64,000 nt of DNA from Streptomyces sp. NRRL F-5135 (GTDB taxonomy: Bacteria > Actinomycetota > Actinomycetes > Streptomycetales > Streptomycetaceae), in the NCBI RefSeq assembly GCF_000719775.1, contig NZ_JOHR01000017.1, forward strand, positions 62,001-126,000, read 5' to 3'. Position 1 is the first letter of the stretch, and every line of letters starts with the position of its first letter. The notes beneath the pieces are model-generated. The model saw only the letters and a program-made list of their open reading frames with translations, searched no databases and was not told where the DNA came from. The position numbers were made by a program, and so were the translations under genes. Positions 23,784-31,870 of the stretch are shown piece after piece.

Positions 23784-24379
23784 TGGGTCGTGTTCCTCTC
23801 AAAGGCGGAACGGCCCGTTGCGGCTCCCGGGGTGCCACCCGGGAGCCGCGTGCCGTTGAAGTCGGTTCCGGCTCCCCTCAGCGCTGCTCGTGCGAGACGA
23901 GCAGCGGAGGCAACCGGCCGCCGCAAGAGGCGGCGAAGGTCGTAGATGCGCGGGCCTGAGCCGCGCCGGACACCTTTTGCGGGAGGTGACGGCCCGTCGT
24001 ACGCGATATGGATCTGTGCCTCAGTCCCGCTCCTCCGAGGAATCGCATCTCGGTCTCTTCGCGTGGCGTGCCCGCCCTCGGGCAGATCCGTTCTTTTGAG
24101 TCGGCTCGTGTCCCTCTCGGGGAGGTGACCGACTGGTCTCCACTCGCCCCGGCCGGAGTCGTCACGGCCGTCGTACTGCGGTGGATCACGCTGTGGAGTT
24201 GTTGTGCAGCTCGAAGCAGCCCAAAGAGAGGCCCTTCAAGGCAGAGCTACGTACATGACACCCCGTATGGCTTGTCTGGAGGAGTGCCTTGGCAAGAGGA
24301 TGCCCGGGGGCGGGTTGGAGAGTCAAGCCCCCTGGTCTACCTTGTCTGGAGGAGCTCACTTCAGGAGGCGGGAGGCGCC
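23784..24379. promoter_or_regulatory. Divergent control region between transfer block and korSA
   Basis: 596 bases with no convincing gene. Three hairpins lie close to the leftward block: arms 23820-23831/23838-23849 (12 bp), 23883-23891/23897-23905 (9 bp) and a short GCCGCC/GGCGGC pair near 23916-23935. A 14-bp direct repeat (24271-24284, 24341-24354) precedes korSA. The region must hold divergent promoters for the leftward block and for korSA; I could not fix -35/-10 boxes with confidence. Confidence 0.45.
24271..24354. repeat. 14-bp direct repeats upstream of korSA
   Basis: CTTGTCTGGAGGAG occurs twice without mismatch, at 24271-24284 and 24341-24354; the copies start exactly 70 bases apart. 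The second copy ends 25 bases before the korSA start. They are candidate KorSA operators or duplicated promoter segments. Confidence 0.45.
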
Positions 24380-25150
24380 ATGCGGCGCGGCATGACGAAG
24401 GCTCAGGAAATCGCGGCTGATCTGCGAGAACAGATCGAGTCGGGCGACCTTGAAGGAGGTGCGGCCCTGCCGAGTGAGGCAGAGATGATGCGCGCCTACG
24501 GGTACAGCCGAGAGACCATCCGCGCCGGCGTGCGCATGCTGGTCGATGAGGGGTTGGTTGTCACCGGCCAGGGGCAAGGCAAGTACGTCCGGCAGGACTT
24601 CGAGCGTGTCGTCTGGAACTGGACGACGCTGGAAAGTCGCAGTCGCCACGCGACCGCCGTTGAGGGCAAGACCGCCGGCGACCAGTGGGCCAGCGCGGTT
24701 TCCGGTGACGGGAAGACGCCCCGGCAGGAGATCAGCGTTTCCATCGTGGAGCCCCCGGAGCACGTGCGGGAGTCCCTTGGTCTGCCAGAGGGAGGGCTAG
24801 CGGTCAAGCGGCAGCGCGTGCGGTACGTCGACAGTCGACCGTACGCACTGGCCGACTCGTACTTTCCGCCGGACCTGGTCACCGGAACTCCTCTGATGGA
24901 GCCACGCGACGTATCCGCCCCCGGCGGGGTGCTCGCGTCGGTGGGCCTTATCCAGGTCAGGTATCGAGACGAAATCACGGTGCGCATGCCGGCGCACAAG
25001 GAAGCGGAACTTCTCGCCCTGCCCGCCGCTACCCCCGTGGCGGAGCACACCAGGACTGGCTACGACGCAGACGGAAAGGCGCTGCGTTGTATGGTCACGA
25101 TCCTTCCGGGAGATAGGCACAAGATTCTTTATGAGGTCGACAGTGACTGA
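24380..25150 (+). CDS. korSA: KorSA-like GntR family transcriptional repressor
   Basis: A 256-residue GntR/HutC-subfamily regulator. The N-terminal winged helix (AQEIAADLREQIESGDLEGG...LPSEAEMMRAYGYSRETIR) is followed by a UTRA-type ligand domain ending GRDxKAL-like DADGKALRCMVTILPGDRHK. In pSAM2 the KorSA repressor silences replication and transfer genes. The position and divergent orientation support the same job. ATG 24380 is favoured by GGAGG at 24371-24375 and AGGAGG at 24363-24368; ATG 24392 is possible. It overlaps the GNAT gene. Confidence 0.88.
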   Translation: MRRGMTKAQEIAADLREQIESGDLEGGAALPSEAEMMRAYGYSRETIRAGVRMLVDEGLVVTGQGQGKYVRQDFERVVWNWTTLESRSRHATAVEGKTAGDQWASAVSGDGKTPRQEISVSIVEPPEHVRESLGLPEGGLAVKRQRVRYVDSRPYALADSYFPPDLVTGTPLMEPRDVSAPGGVLASVGLIQVRYRDEITVRMPAHKEAELLALPAATPVAEHTRTGYDADGKALRCMVTILPGDRHKILYEVDSD

Positions 25151-25706
25151 ACGGCTACGCCCGGCGGCAGGTGCCGACATTCCCGCGTTGATGAAGCTGC
25201 GAACCGAAGCAGAAGAGTGGCTTAGGTCCAAGGGAACCGATCAGTGGAGCGATCCCGAAACCGGCGCCCGTGCCATCGGGAAGTGGCACGAAGCGATTGA
25301 CGAGGGGCGCGCGTGGGTGGTCGAGGATCCTGCGAAATCGATCCTCGCGACAGTGAGCCGGGGGCCCGTCGATCGGGATTTCTGGACCGATGAGGACCGG
25401 CCCGAATCCGCGTTCTACCTGTACAAGCTCATCGTGTCGCGAGCGGCGGCGGGCCGGAAGCTTGGTGCGCGGATCGTCGACTGGACATCCCGGGTGGCGG
25501 CCGTCGAGGGGCGGACGTGGGTGCGCATCGACACGTGGCGGTCCAACACCGACCTACACGCCTACTACGAGCGCATCGGTTTCAAGCACGTACGGACCGA
25601 GAGCCCGGATCACCGGCGGTCCGGGTGGCTCGCGCAACGGCCGGTCGACGCGCTCGCGCACCCCGATTACCTGCTACGGGTCGGCTCTCCGTACGTGGAG
25701 CGGTAG
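25143..25706 (+). CDS. GNAT family N-acetyltransferase
   Basis: A 187-residue acetyltransferase with the GNAT core: an N-terminal strand RLRPAAGADIPALMKLR, the acetyl-CoA loop region YLYKLIVSRAAAGRKLGARI (motif A with R/Q-x-x-G-x-G/A-like AAGRKLG) and a late YYERIGFKHVRTE. Substrate unknown. I chose GTG 25143, which overlaps the korSA stop with GAGG six bases upstream; ATG 25131 would add four residues. Co-transcription with korSA suggests a role in element maintenance, or a host-benefit cargo. It ends four bases before the right arm-site repeats. Confidence 0.85.
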   Translation: MTERLRPAAGADIPALMKLRTEAEEWLRSKGTDQWSDPETGARAIGKWHEAIDEGRAWVVEDPAKSILATVSRGPVDRDFWTDEDRPESAFYLYKLIVSRAAAGRKLGARIVDWTSRVAAVEGRTWVRIDTWRSNTDLHAYYERIGFKHVRTESPDHRRSGWLAQRPVDALAHPDYLLRVGSPYVER

Positions 25707-25708
25707 TC

Positions 25709-25730
25709 GCCTCTGGGCCGTCTGTGGGCC
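25709..25730. repeat. Right candidate integrase arm sites
   Basis: Two adjacent 11-mers, GCCTCTGGGCC (25709-25719) and GTCTGTGGGCC (25720-25730), each differ at one base from the left-end repeat GTCTCTGGGCC. They lie 80 bases inside attR. The same orientation and tandem spacing at both ends point to protein binding during recombination. Confidence 0.5.
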
Positions 25731-25809
25731 GTCCGAGGGCGGCCCACAGCGGCCAATGATGACCAATGACGACCTACGCGGGCCCGATGTCAGACAGGTC
25801 ACAGCGGGT

Positions 25810-25851
25810 CGTCTGCGACACTGGATCCACCATGCCTGTACCCGGAGAACT
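25810..25851. repeat. Right attachment site (42-bp repeat copy 2)
   Basis: Identical to 11786-11827. Here the repeat restores rlmN: its 20 last bases are the first codons of the intact gene. Everything upstream of base 25810 is now element DNA, so rlmN has lost its native upstream sequence beyond -22. Confidence 0.93.
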
Positions 25852-26938
25852 GACTTTCGTCGCGCCCCGCGGAGCCAAGAAGCCCCCGCGGCACCTCGCC
25901 GACCTCACCCCCGCCGAGCGCCGTGAGGCGGTCGCCGCGGTCGGCGAGAAGGCCTTCCGCGCCAAGCAGCTGTCACAGCACTACTTCGCGCGCTACGCCC
26001 ATGACCCCGAGCAGTGGACGGACATCCCGGCCACCGCGCGCCGGAAGCTCGCGACGGAGCTGCTGCCCGACCTGATGTCGGTGGTACGGCACATCTCCTG
26101 CGACGACGACGCCACCCGTAAGACGCTCTGGCGGCTGCACGACGGCACGCTCGTCGAGTCCGTCCTGATGCGGTACCCGGACCGGGTCACGATGTGCGTC
26201 TCCTCGCAGGCGGGCTGCGGGATGAACTGCCCGTTCTGCGCCACCGGACAGGCGGGCCTGGACCGCAACCTCTCGACCGCCGAGATCGTGCACCAGATCG
26301 TCGAGGGCATGCGCGCCCTGCGCGACGGCGAGGTGCCCGGCGGGCCGTCCCGGCTGTCCAACATCGTCTTCATGGGCATGGGAGAGCCGCTGGCCAACTA
26401 CAACCGGGTGGTCGGCGCGATCCGCCGGCTGACCGACCCGGCGCCGGACGGGCTCGGCCTCTCCCAGCGCGGGATCACCGTCTCCACGGTCGGCCTGGTG
26501 CCCGCGATGCTGCGCTTCGCCGACGAGGGGTTCAGCTGCCGGCTCGCGGTCTCGCTGCACGCGCCGGACGACGAGCTGCGCGACACCCTCGTCCCCGTCA
26601 ACACGCGCTGGAAGGTGCGGGAGGTGCTGGACGCCGCCTGGGAGTACGCGGCGAAGTCCGGCCGCCGGGTCTCCATCGAGTACGCGCTGATCCGCGACAT
26701 CAACGACCAGGCGTGGCGGGGCGACCGGCTGGGCCGGCTGCTCAAGGGCAAGCGGGTGCACGTCAATCTGATCCCGTTGAACCCCACCCCGGGCTCGAAG
26801 TGGACGGCGTCGCGCCCCGAGGACGAGCGGGCGTTCGTGGACGCGATCGCGGCGCACGGCGTGCCGGTGACCGTACGGGACACGCGTGGCCAGGAGATCG
26901 ACGGGGCATGCGGTCAGTTGGCGGCCTCGGAACGGTAG
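25832..26938 (+). CDS. rlmN: Dual-specificity RNA methyltransferase RlmN
   Basis: A 368-residue radical-SAM enzyme that methylates C2 of A2503 in 23S rRNA and A37 in some tRNAs. The cluster motif Cx3Cx2C is in [17 protein letters not shown]; the other catalytic Cys lies near the C-terminus ([16 protein letters not shown]). The substrate-handling motif [15 protein letters not shown] is intact. ATG 25832 is inside the att repeat and matches the stranded start at 11808. An in-frame ATG at 25766 in element DNA could add 22 residues, but has no ribosome site. The product is full length, so insertion spared the protein but changed its upstream control. Confidence 0.95.
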   Translation: MPVPGELTFVAPRGAKKPPRHLADLTPAERREAVAAVGEKAFRAKQLSQHYFARYAHDPEQWTDIPATARRKLATELLPDLMSVVRHISCDDDATRKTLWRLHDGTLVESVLMRYPDRVTMCVSSQAGCGMNCPFCATGQAGLDRNLSTAEIVHQIVEGMRALRDGEVPGGPSRLSNIVFMGMGEPLANYNRVVGAIRRLTDPAPDGLGLSQRGITVSTVGLVPAMLRFADEGFSCRLAVSLHAPDDELRDTLVPVNTRWKVREVLDAAWEYAAKSGRRVSIEYALIRDINDQAWRGDRLGRLLKGKRVHVNLIPLNPTPGSKWTASRPEDERAFVDAIAAHGVPVTVRDTRGQEIDGACGQLAASER

Positions 26939-27044
26939 AGCGCCGCCGGGCGCGGCGAGGCCGCCCGCGCGGGTGCGCGGCCGCCCCGGGTGTGCGGAGA
27001 CCGCGCTCGGGTAATCTTGGCTCGAACCAATTGCATATTTTCCG

Positions 27045-27150
27045 ACAGGGGAGCGCCACAGCGCTGAGAGTGCGGTACGGACGCGTCAGATCCGGTCCGG
27101 TCCGCAGACCCTCTGAACCTCGCCCAGGTCATTCTGGGTAGGGAGTTCGG
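27045..27150 (+). promoter_or_regulatory. TPP (thi-box) riboswitch
   Basis: The thi-box core elements are present in order: ACAGGGGAGC at the 5' side, GCTGAGAGTGCGG, then GACCCTCTGAACCT and GGTCATTCTGGGTAGGGA. They form the two parallel helical arms that bind thiamine pyrophosphate. It lies 92 bases before thiB, with a second hairpin over the ribosome site, so ligand binding probably controls translation. Confidence 0.93.
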
Positions 27151-27214
27151 ACATCACTCAAGCTGTTGCGCCCTGCCCGTCGCCGGTCCCCGGCCGCGGG
27201 CGGGGCCGCGTCTT

Positions 27215-27234
27215 CTCCTGGCATTCCCAGGAGG
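27215..27234 (+). promoter_or_regulatory. thiB Shine-Dalgarno sequester hairpin
   Basis: CTCCTGG (27215-27221) pairs with CCAGGAG (27227-27233) over a 5-base loop, covering AGGAGG at 27229-27234, the ribosome site of thiB. It is a plausible expression platform for the TPP riboswitch: closed when ligand is bound. Confidence 0.6.
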
Positions 27235-27241
27235 AAAACCA

Positions 27242-28351
27242 GTGGGCATCACCAGCATCACCAGGACGGCGTGCGCCGCACTCGCCACCGCGCTCGGCGT
27301 CTCGGCGCTGGCCGCGTGCGGAGGGTCCGGCTCCGGTACCGGGGCGTCCGACGGGGCGGGCGGGTCCGGGTCGAAGACCGTGACCCTCGTCAGCCACGAC
27401 TCGTTCGCCGCCTCGCCGGGTGTCCTGAAGGAGTTCACCAAGGAGACCGGCTACACGGTCAAGGTGCTCAAGAGCGGTGACGCCGGAGCAGCCCTCAACA
27501 AGGAGATCCTCACCAAGGGCTCGCCCCAGGGCGACGTCTTCTTCGGCGTCGACAACACCCTGCTCTCCCGGGCCCTCGACAACGGCCTGTTCACGCCGTA
27601 CCGGGCCAAGGGGCTCGACCGGGTCGACGCCGGCACACAACTCGACAAGGACAAGAACCGAGTCACCCCGGTCGACACCGGTGACATCTGCGTCAATTAC
27701 GACAAGAAATACTTCGCCGACAAGAAGCTGGCGCCCCCGTCCTCCTTCGACGACCTCCTCGAGCCCGCCTACAAGAACCTGCTCGTGACGGAGAACGCGA
27801 GCACGTCCTCGCCGGGGCTCGGGTTCCTCCTGGGCACGGTCGCCCGGTACGGCGACGACGGCTGGCAGGACTACTGGAAGAAGCTGAAGGCCAACGGCGT
27901 CCAGGTCGTCGACAGCTGGGAGCAGGCGTACAACGAGAACTTCTCCGGTTCGGCGGGCGGGAAGAAGGCCCACGGCGACCGGCCGCTCGTCGTCTCGTAC
28001 GCCTCCAGCCCGCCCGTCGAGGTGCTGTACGCCGACCCGCGTCCCGGCGAGGCTCCGACCGGCGTGGCCACCGGGACCTGCTTCCGGCAGACCGAGTTCG
28101 CCGGGCTTCTCCAGGGCGCGCGGAACGAGGCCGGCGGAAAGGCCCTGCTGGACTTCCTGATCAGCGAGAGGTTCCAGGCCGACATGCCGCTGAACATGTT
28201 CGTGAACCCGGTGGTCGAGGGAGTGCGCCCGCCCGAGCTGTTCACGAAGTTCGGAGCCCGGGTCGACCGCCCCGAGACCGTGGCACCCGACCGGATCGCC
28301 GCCCACCGAGAGCAGTGGATCCAGTCGTGGTCCTCACTCGTCGTGAAGTGA
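27242..28351 (+). CDS. thiB: Thiamine ABC transporter substrate-binding lipoprotein
   Basis: A 369-residue periplasmic-type binding protein (exported lipoprotein in actinobacteria). The signal sequence ends in a lipobox, VSALAACGGSG, followed by a Gly/Ser linker. The mature part shows the ThiB fold: VTLVSHDSFAASPGVLKEF, GDVFFGVDNTLLSRAL, VDTGDICVNYDKKYF. GTG 27242 has AGGAGG seven bases upstream. It heads thiB-thiP-thiQ under the TPP riboswitch and should scavenge thiamine or its phosphates. Confidence 0.93.
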   Translation: MGITSITRTACAALATALGVSALAACGGSGSGTGASDGAGGSGSKTVTLVSHDSFAASPGVLKEFTKETGYTVKVLKSGDAGAALNKEILTKGSPQGDVFFGVDNTLLSRALDNGLFTPYRAKGLDRVDAGTQLDKDKNRVTPVDTGDICVNYDKKYFADKKLAPPSSFDDLLEPAYKNLLVTENASTSSPGLGFLLGTVARYGDDGWQDYWKKLKANGVQVVDSWEQAYNENFSGSAGGKKAHGDRPLVVSYASSPPVEVLYADPRPGEAPTGVATGTCFRQTEFAGLLQGARNEAGGKALLDFLISERFQADMPLNMFVNPVVEGVRPPELFTKFGARVDRPETVAPDRIAAHREQWIQSWSSLVVK

Positions 28352-30120
28352 CCGCGAAGTCCGCGAAGTCCGCAGAGACCGCGAAGTCCGGGAAGACCGC
28401 GACGGTGGCGAAGACCGCCGAGGCCGCCGCCCTGTCGCGATACGCGGGCGCGAAAGCCGGGCGGCGCGGCGGTGCGAGGCCCGGCGGCCTGGTGCGGCTC
28501 GCCCTGATGGCCGTCCCCGTGACGTTCTTCGCGGTCTTCTTCGCCTACCCCGTGGCCTCGATCGTCGGTCGCGGCCTCGCACCGGACGGCGCCTGGCGGC
28601 CCGGCCGGATCGTGGACGTACTCGGCCGGCCCGACCTCCTCGGCGTCCTGTGGTTCACCACCTGGCAGGCGCTCGCCTCGACCGCGCTCACCCTGCTGCT
28701 CGCCCTGCCCGGCGCGTACGTCTTCGCACGCTTCGAGTTCCCCGGCAAGCGGCTGCTGCGCGCGGTCGTCACCGTGCCGTTCGTGCTGCCGACCGTCGTC
28801 GCCGGCACGGCCTTCCTGGCGCTGCTCGGGCGCGGCGGACTGCTGGAGCAGCTGTGGGGCGTCCGGCTCGACACCACCGTCTGGGCGATCCTCCTGGCTC
28901 ACGTGTTCTTCAACTACGCGGTGGTCGTACGGACCGTGGGCGGCCTGTGGGCACAACTCGACCCGCGGCAGGAGGAAGCCGCCCGGATGCTGGGCGCGAG
29001 CCGCCTCGCCGTCTGGTGGCGCGTCACCCTGCCCGCCCTCGGCCCGGCCGTGGCGGCCGCGGCCCTGATGGTCTTCCTGTTCACGTTCACGTCCTTCGGC
29101 GTGGTCCAGATCCTGGGCGGCCCGTCCTTCGCCACGGTGGAGGTGGAGGTCTACCGGCAGACCGCCCAGCTCCTCGACCTGTCCACGGCGGCGGTGCTCA
29201 CGCTGGTGCAGTTCGCGGCCGTGGGGACCGTCCTGGCGGTGCACGCGTGGACCGTACGGCGCCGGGAGGGCGCGCTGCGGCTGGTCGACCCGGCGCTCAC
29301 CGCGCGCCGGCCGCGCGGGGCCGGACAGTGGGCGCTGCTCGGCGGGGTGCTGGGCAGTGTGGCGCTGTTGCTCCTGCTGCCGCTCGGGGTGCTGGTGGAG
29401 CGCTCACTGAACGGTCCCGCCGGTTACGGCTTCGCCTCCTACCGGGCGCTCGCGTCGGCGGAGGCGAGCGGCGGCACCTTCCTCGTACCGCCGCTGGAAG
29501 CGGTCGCCAACTCGCTGCGGTACGCCTTCGTCGCGACCCTGATCGCCCTGGTGGTGGGCGGGCTGGCGGCGGCGGCGCTGAGCCGGCGAGCCGGCCGGCT
29601 CGTCCGGGGTTTCGACGCGCTGCTGATGCTGCCGCTCGGGGTGTCGGCGGTGACCGTCGGCTTCGGCTTCCTGATCGCCCTGGACGAGCCGCCGCTGGAC
29701 CTGCGGGCCTCCTGGATCCTGGTCCCGCTCGCCCAGGCGCTGGTGGGCGTGCCGTTCGTCGTACGCACCATGCTGCCCGTCCTGCGGGCGGTGGACACCC
29801 GGCTGCGGGAAGCCGCCGCGGTCCTCGGCGCGTCGCCGCTGCGTGCCTGGCGCGAGGTCGACCTCCCGCTGGTGCGGCGGGCGCTGCTGGTCGCGGCGGG
29901 GTTCGCGTTCGCCGTCTCGCTCGGTGAGTTCGGCGCGACGGTCTTCATCGCGCGCCCGGACCGGCCGACGCTGCCGGTGGCCGTGGCGCGGCTGCTGGGC
30001 CGCCCCGGCGAGCTCAACTACGGGCAGGCCATGGCCCTGTCCACCGTGCTGATGGTGGTGTGCGCGGTCGCCCTGCTCGCGCTGGAACGGATCCGTGACC
30101 AGCACTCGGGGGAGTTCTGA
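28348..30120 (+). CDS. thiP: Thiamine ABC transporter permease (two-domain)
   Basis: A 590-residue fused permease with two copies of the binding-protein-dependent transport domain. The first EAA-like loop is around EEAARMLGASRLAVWWRV, the second around REAAAVLGASPLRAWREV. Roughly twelve membrane helices are spread along it. The N-terminal 45 residues are an Ala/Lys/Thr repeat (TAKSAKSAETAKSGKTATVA) of low complexity, probably cytosolic. GTG 28348 overlaps the thiB stop (GTGA), the start favoured here; the frame extends further up. It supplies the membrane path for thiamine. Confidence 0.92.
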   Translation: MTAKSAKSAETAKSGKTATVAKTAEAAALSRYAGAKAGRRGGARPGGLVRLALMAVPVTFFAVFFAYPVASIVGRGLAPDGAWRPGRIVDVLGRPDLLGVLWFTTWQALASTALTLLLALPGAYVFARFEFPGKRLLRAVVTVPFVLPTVVAGTAFLALLGRGGLLEQLWGVRLDTTVWAILLAHVFFNYAVVVRTVGGLWAQLDPRQEEAARMLGASRLAVWWRVTLPALGPAVAAAALMVFLFTFTSFGVVQILGGPSFATVEVEVYRQTAQLLDLSTAAVLTLVQFAAVGTVLAVHAWTVRRREGALRLVDPALTARRPRGAGQWALLGGVLGSVALLLLLPLGVLVERSLNGPAGYGFASYRALASAEASGGTFLVPPLEAVANSLRYAFVATLIALVVGGLAAAALSRRAGRLVRGFDALLMLPLGVSAVTVGFGFLIALDEPPLDLRASWILVPLAQALVGVPFVVRTMLPVLRAVDTRLREAAAVLGASPLRAWREVDLPLVRRALLVAAGFAFAVSLGEFGATVFIARPDRPTLPVAVARLLGRPGELNYGQAMALSTVLMVVCAVALLALERIRDQHSGEF

Positions 30121-30136
30121 TGGCGGAGGTGTGCTG

Positions 30137-31177
30137 ATGGGTCTGCTGACTCTGTCGGGCGTGACCGTACGGTTCGGCTCCCGCACCGCGCTCGACGCGG
30201 TGGATCTGGAGATCGCCGAAGGGGAGATCGTCTGTCTGCTCGGACCGAGCGGCAGCGGCAAGTCGACACTGCTGCGCGTGGTCGCGGGTCTCCAGCCGCC
30301 CGACGGCGGACGGGTCGCGCTCGACGGCGCCGACCAGGCACGGGTGCCCGCGCACCGGCGAGGGGTCGGGCTGATGTTCCAGGACCACCAGCTCTTCCCG
30401 CAGCGCGACGTGGCCGGCAACGTCGCCTTCGGGCTGCGGATGCGGGGTGTGCCCCGGGCCGAACGCGCGCCGCGCGTGACGGAGTTGCTGGACCTCGTCG
30501 GGCTGCCGGGCGCGGGGAGCCGGTCCGTCGCCGCCCTCTCCGGCGGCGAGCAGCAGCGGGTCGCCCTGGCCCGGGCGCTGGCCCCGAGCCCCCGGCTGCT
30601 GATGCTGGACGAGCCGCTCGGTCAGCTGGACCGCGGCCTGCGGGAGCGGCTCGTGGTCGAACTGCGCGGCCTGTTCGGGCGGTTGGGTACGACCGTGCTC
30701 GCGGTCACCCACGACCAGGGCGAGGCGTTCGCCCTCGCCGACCGGGTCGTGGTCATGCGCGAGGGGCGGGTGGCCCAGACCGGCACGCCGCTCGCGGTGT
30801 GGCAGCGCCCGGCCTCGGCGTTCGTGGCCCGGTTCCTCGGCTTCGACAACGTCGTGCCCGGCACCGTCAGCGGATCGGCCGCCGACACGGTCTGGGGCAA
30901 GGTCCCGGTGCCGGCCGGCTCGGCGCAGGGCGAGCGTACGGTCCTGATCCGCCCCGCGGGGGTCCGCACGGCCGACCCGGCCGAGGGCCTGCGCTGCACG
31001 GTCGAGGCCCGTACGTTCCGGGGCAGCCGGGTCGCCGTCCTGCTGCGCCCCGAGAGCGGTCCGCTCCTGGAAGCCGAGTGCGGCCCGCGGGACGCGCCGC
31101 CCGAGGGCGCGACGGTGGGCGCGGTCTTCGCCGAGGAGGACGTGGTCGTGCTCCCGGACGGCCCGGGGGAGTCCTGA
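30137..31177 (+). CDS. thiQ: Thiamine ABC transporter ATP-binding protein
   Basis: A 346-residue ABC ATPase. Walker A is GPSGSGKSTLL, the signature LSGGEQQRVALARAL, Walker B LLMLDEPLGQLD, and the switch His is in VTHDQGEAF. The C-terminal 110 residues form a TOBE-like extension. ATG 30137 has GGAGG (30125-30129) seven bases upstream, 16 bases after the thiP stop. It powers ThiP. The frame from 30095 would overlap thiP and is not favoured. Confidence 0.93.
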   Translation: MGLLTLSGVTVRFGSRTALDAVDLEIAEGEIVCLLGPSGSGKSTLLRVVAGLQPPDGGRVALDGADQARVPAHRRGVGLMFQDHQLFPQRDVAGNVAFGLRMRGVPRAERAPRVTELLDLVGLPGAGSRSVAALSGGEQQRVALARALAPSPRLLMLDEPLGQLDRGLRERLVVELRGLFGRLGTTVLAVTHDQGEAFALADRVVVMREGRVAQTGTPLAVWQRPASAFVARFLGFDNVVPGTVSGSAADTVWGKVPVPAGSAQGERTVLIRPAGVRTADPAEGLRCTVEARTFRGSRVAVLLRPESGPLLEAECGPRDAPPEGATVGAVFAEEDVVVLPDGPGES

Positions 31178-31201
31178 CGCGTGTTCCCGCGGGCGACCCG
31201 A

Positions 31202-31870
31202 TCAGGGTCCCGGCGGGCCGGGGCGCACGAGCCCCAGTTCGTACGCCAGGATCACCGCCTGCGCCCGGTCCCTGAGCGCCATCTTCGCGAACAGCCGGTT
31301 GATGTGCGTTTTGACGGTGTGGTCCGAGATGGTCAGCCGATCGGCGATCTCCGCGTTGGACAGGCCCCGCGCTATCAGGACCAGCACCTCGGCCTCCCGG
31401 GCGGTCAGCGTGTCCGGGGAGCGCGCGGGCACCGTCGCCGACCGCTGCCGCGCGAACTCGGCGATCAGCCGTTTGGTGACCTCCGGCGCGAGCAGCGCGT
31501 CGCCCCGCGCCACCACCCGTACGGCGTGCAGGAGTTCCGGGAACGTCGCGTCCTTGAGGAGGAAGCCGCCCGCTCCCGCCGCGAGAGCGTCGTACACGTA
31601 CTCGTCGAGGCCGAAGGTCGTCAGCATCAGCACTTTCGTGGCCCCGCCGGACGCGGCGAGGATCTCCCGGGCCGCCTCGATGCCGTTCTTGTGCGGCATG
31701 CGGATGTCCAGCAGGGCCAGGTCGGGGCGCTGCTGGGCGGCCACCCGGACCGCCTGGACGCCGTCCGCGGCCTCGCCCACGACCGCGATGTCGTCCTGCG
31801 TGGCCAGCAGGTTGACGAAGCCGGTCCGCACGACGGCCTGGTCGTCCGCCACGATCGCCCTGATCACCAC
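31202..31870 (-). CDS. Response regulator, NarL/FixJ (LuxR) family
   Basis: A 222-residue regulator: receiver domain with DD pair in IVADDQAVVR, phospho-acceptor Asp in LALLDIRMPHKNG, Lys in GFLLKDATF, and a C-terminal LuxR helix-turn-helix (LTAREAEVLVLIARGLSNAE...ISDHTVKTHINRL). It overlaps the stop of its partner kinase gene; GTG 31870 is 10 bases from GGAGG, GTG 31867 is the alternative. The pair is convergent with thiQ. Its targets cannot be read from the sequence. Confidence 0.92.
   Translation of the reverse strand: MVIRAIVADDQAVVRTGFVNLLATQDDIAVVGEAADGVQAVRVAAQQRPDLALLDIRMPHKNGIEAAREILAASGGATKVLMLTTFGLDEYVYDALAAGAGGFLLKDATFPELLHAVRVVARGDALLAPEVTKRLIAEFARQRSATVPARSPDTLTAREAEVLVLIARGLSNAEIADRLTISDHTVKTHINRLFAKMALRDRAQAVILAYELGLVRPGPPGP

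Larger units (their letters stand above)
11786..25851. mobile_element. AICE integrated in the 5' end of rlmN
   Basis: A self-transmissible-type actinomycete integrative element: 14,024 bases plus one extra copy of the 42-bp att repeat. Modules from left to right are integration (int, xis), replication (iterons, helicase, primase-polymerase), a TGT/DpdA-like gene, FtsK-type transfer (tra) with small membrane proteins, a C5 methyltransferase, spread-type membrane proteins, and regulation (korSA, GNAT). No relaxase or type IV secretion genes are present, as expected for double-stranded DNA transfer by a single TraB-type ATPase. The module order recalls pSAM2, but the target is a protein gene rather than a tRNA gene. 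All modules look intact, so it may still be mobile. Confidence 0.93.

Noticed and set aside
23946..24128. 60-codon ORF in the divergent control region
   Set aside because: No ribosome site and no recognisable sequence; it overlaps the presumed promoters.
25766..25831. In-frame upstream start adding 22 residues to RlmN
   Set aside because: Element DNA without a ribosome site; the conserved N-terminus begins at ATG 25832, as also seen at attL.
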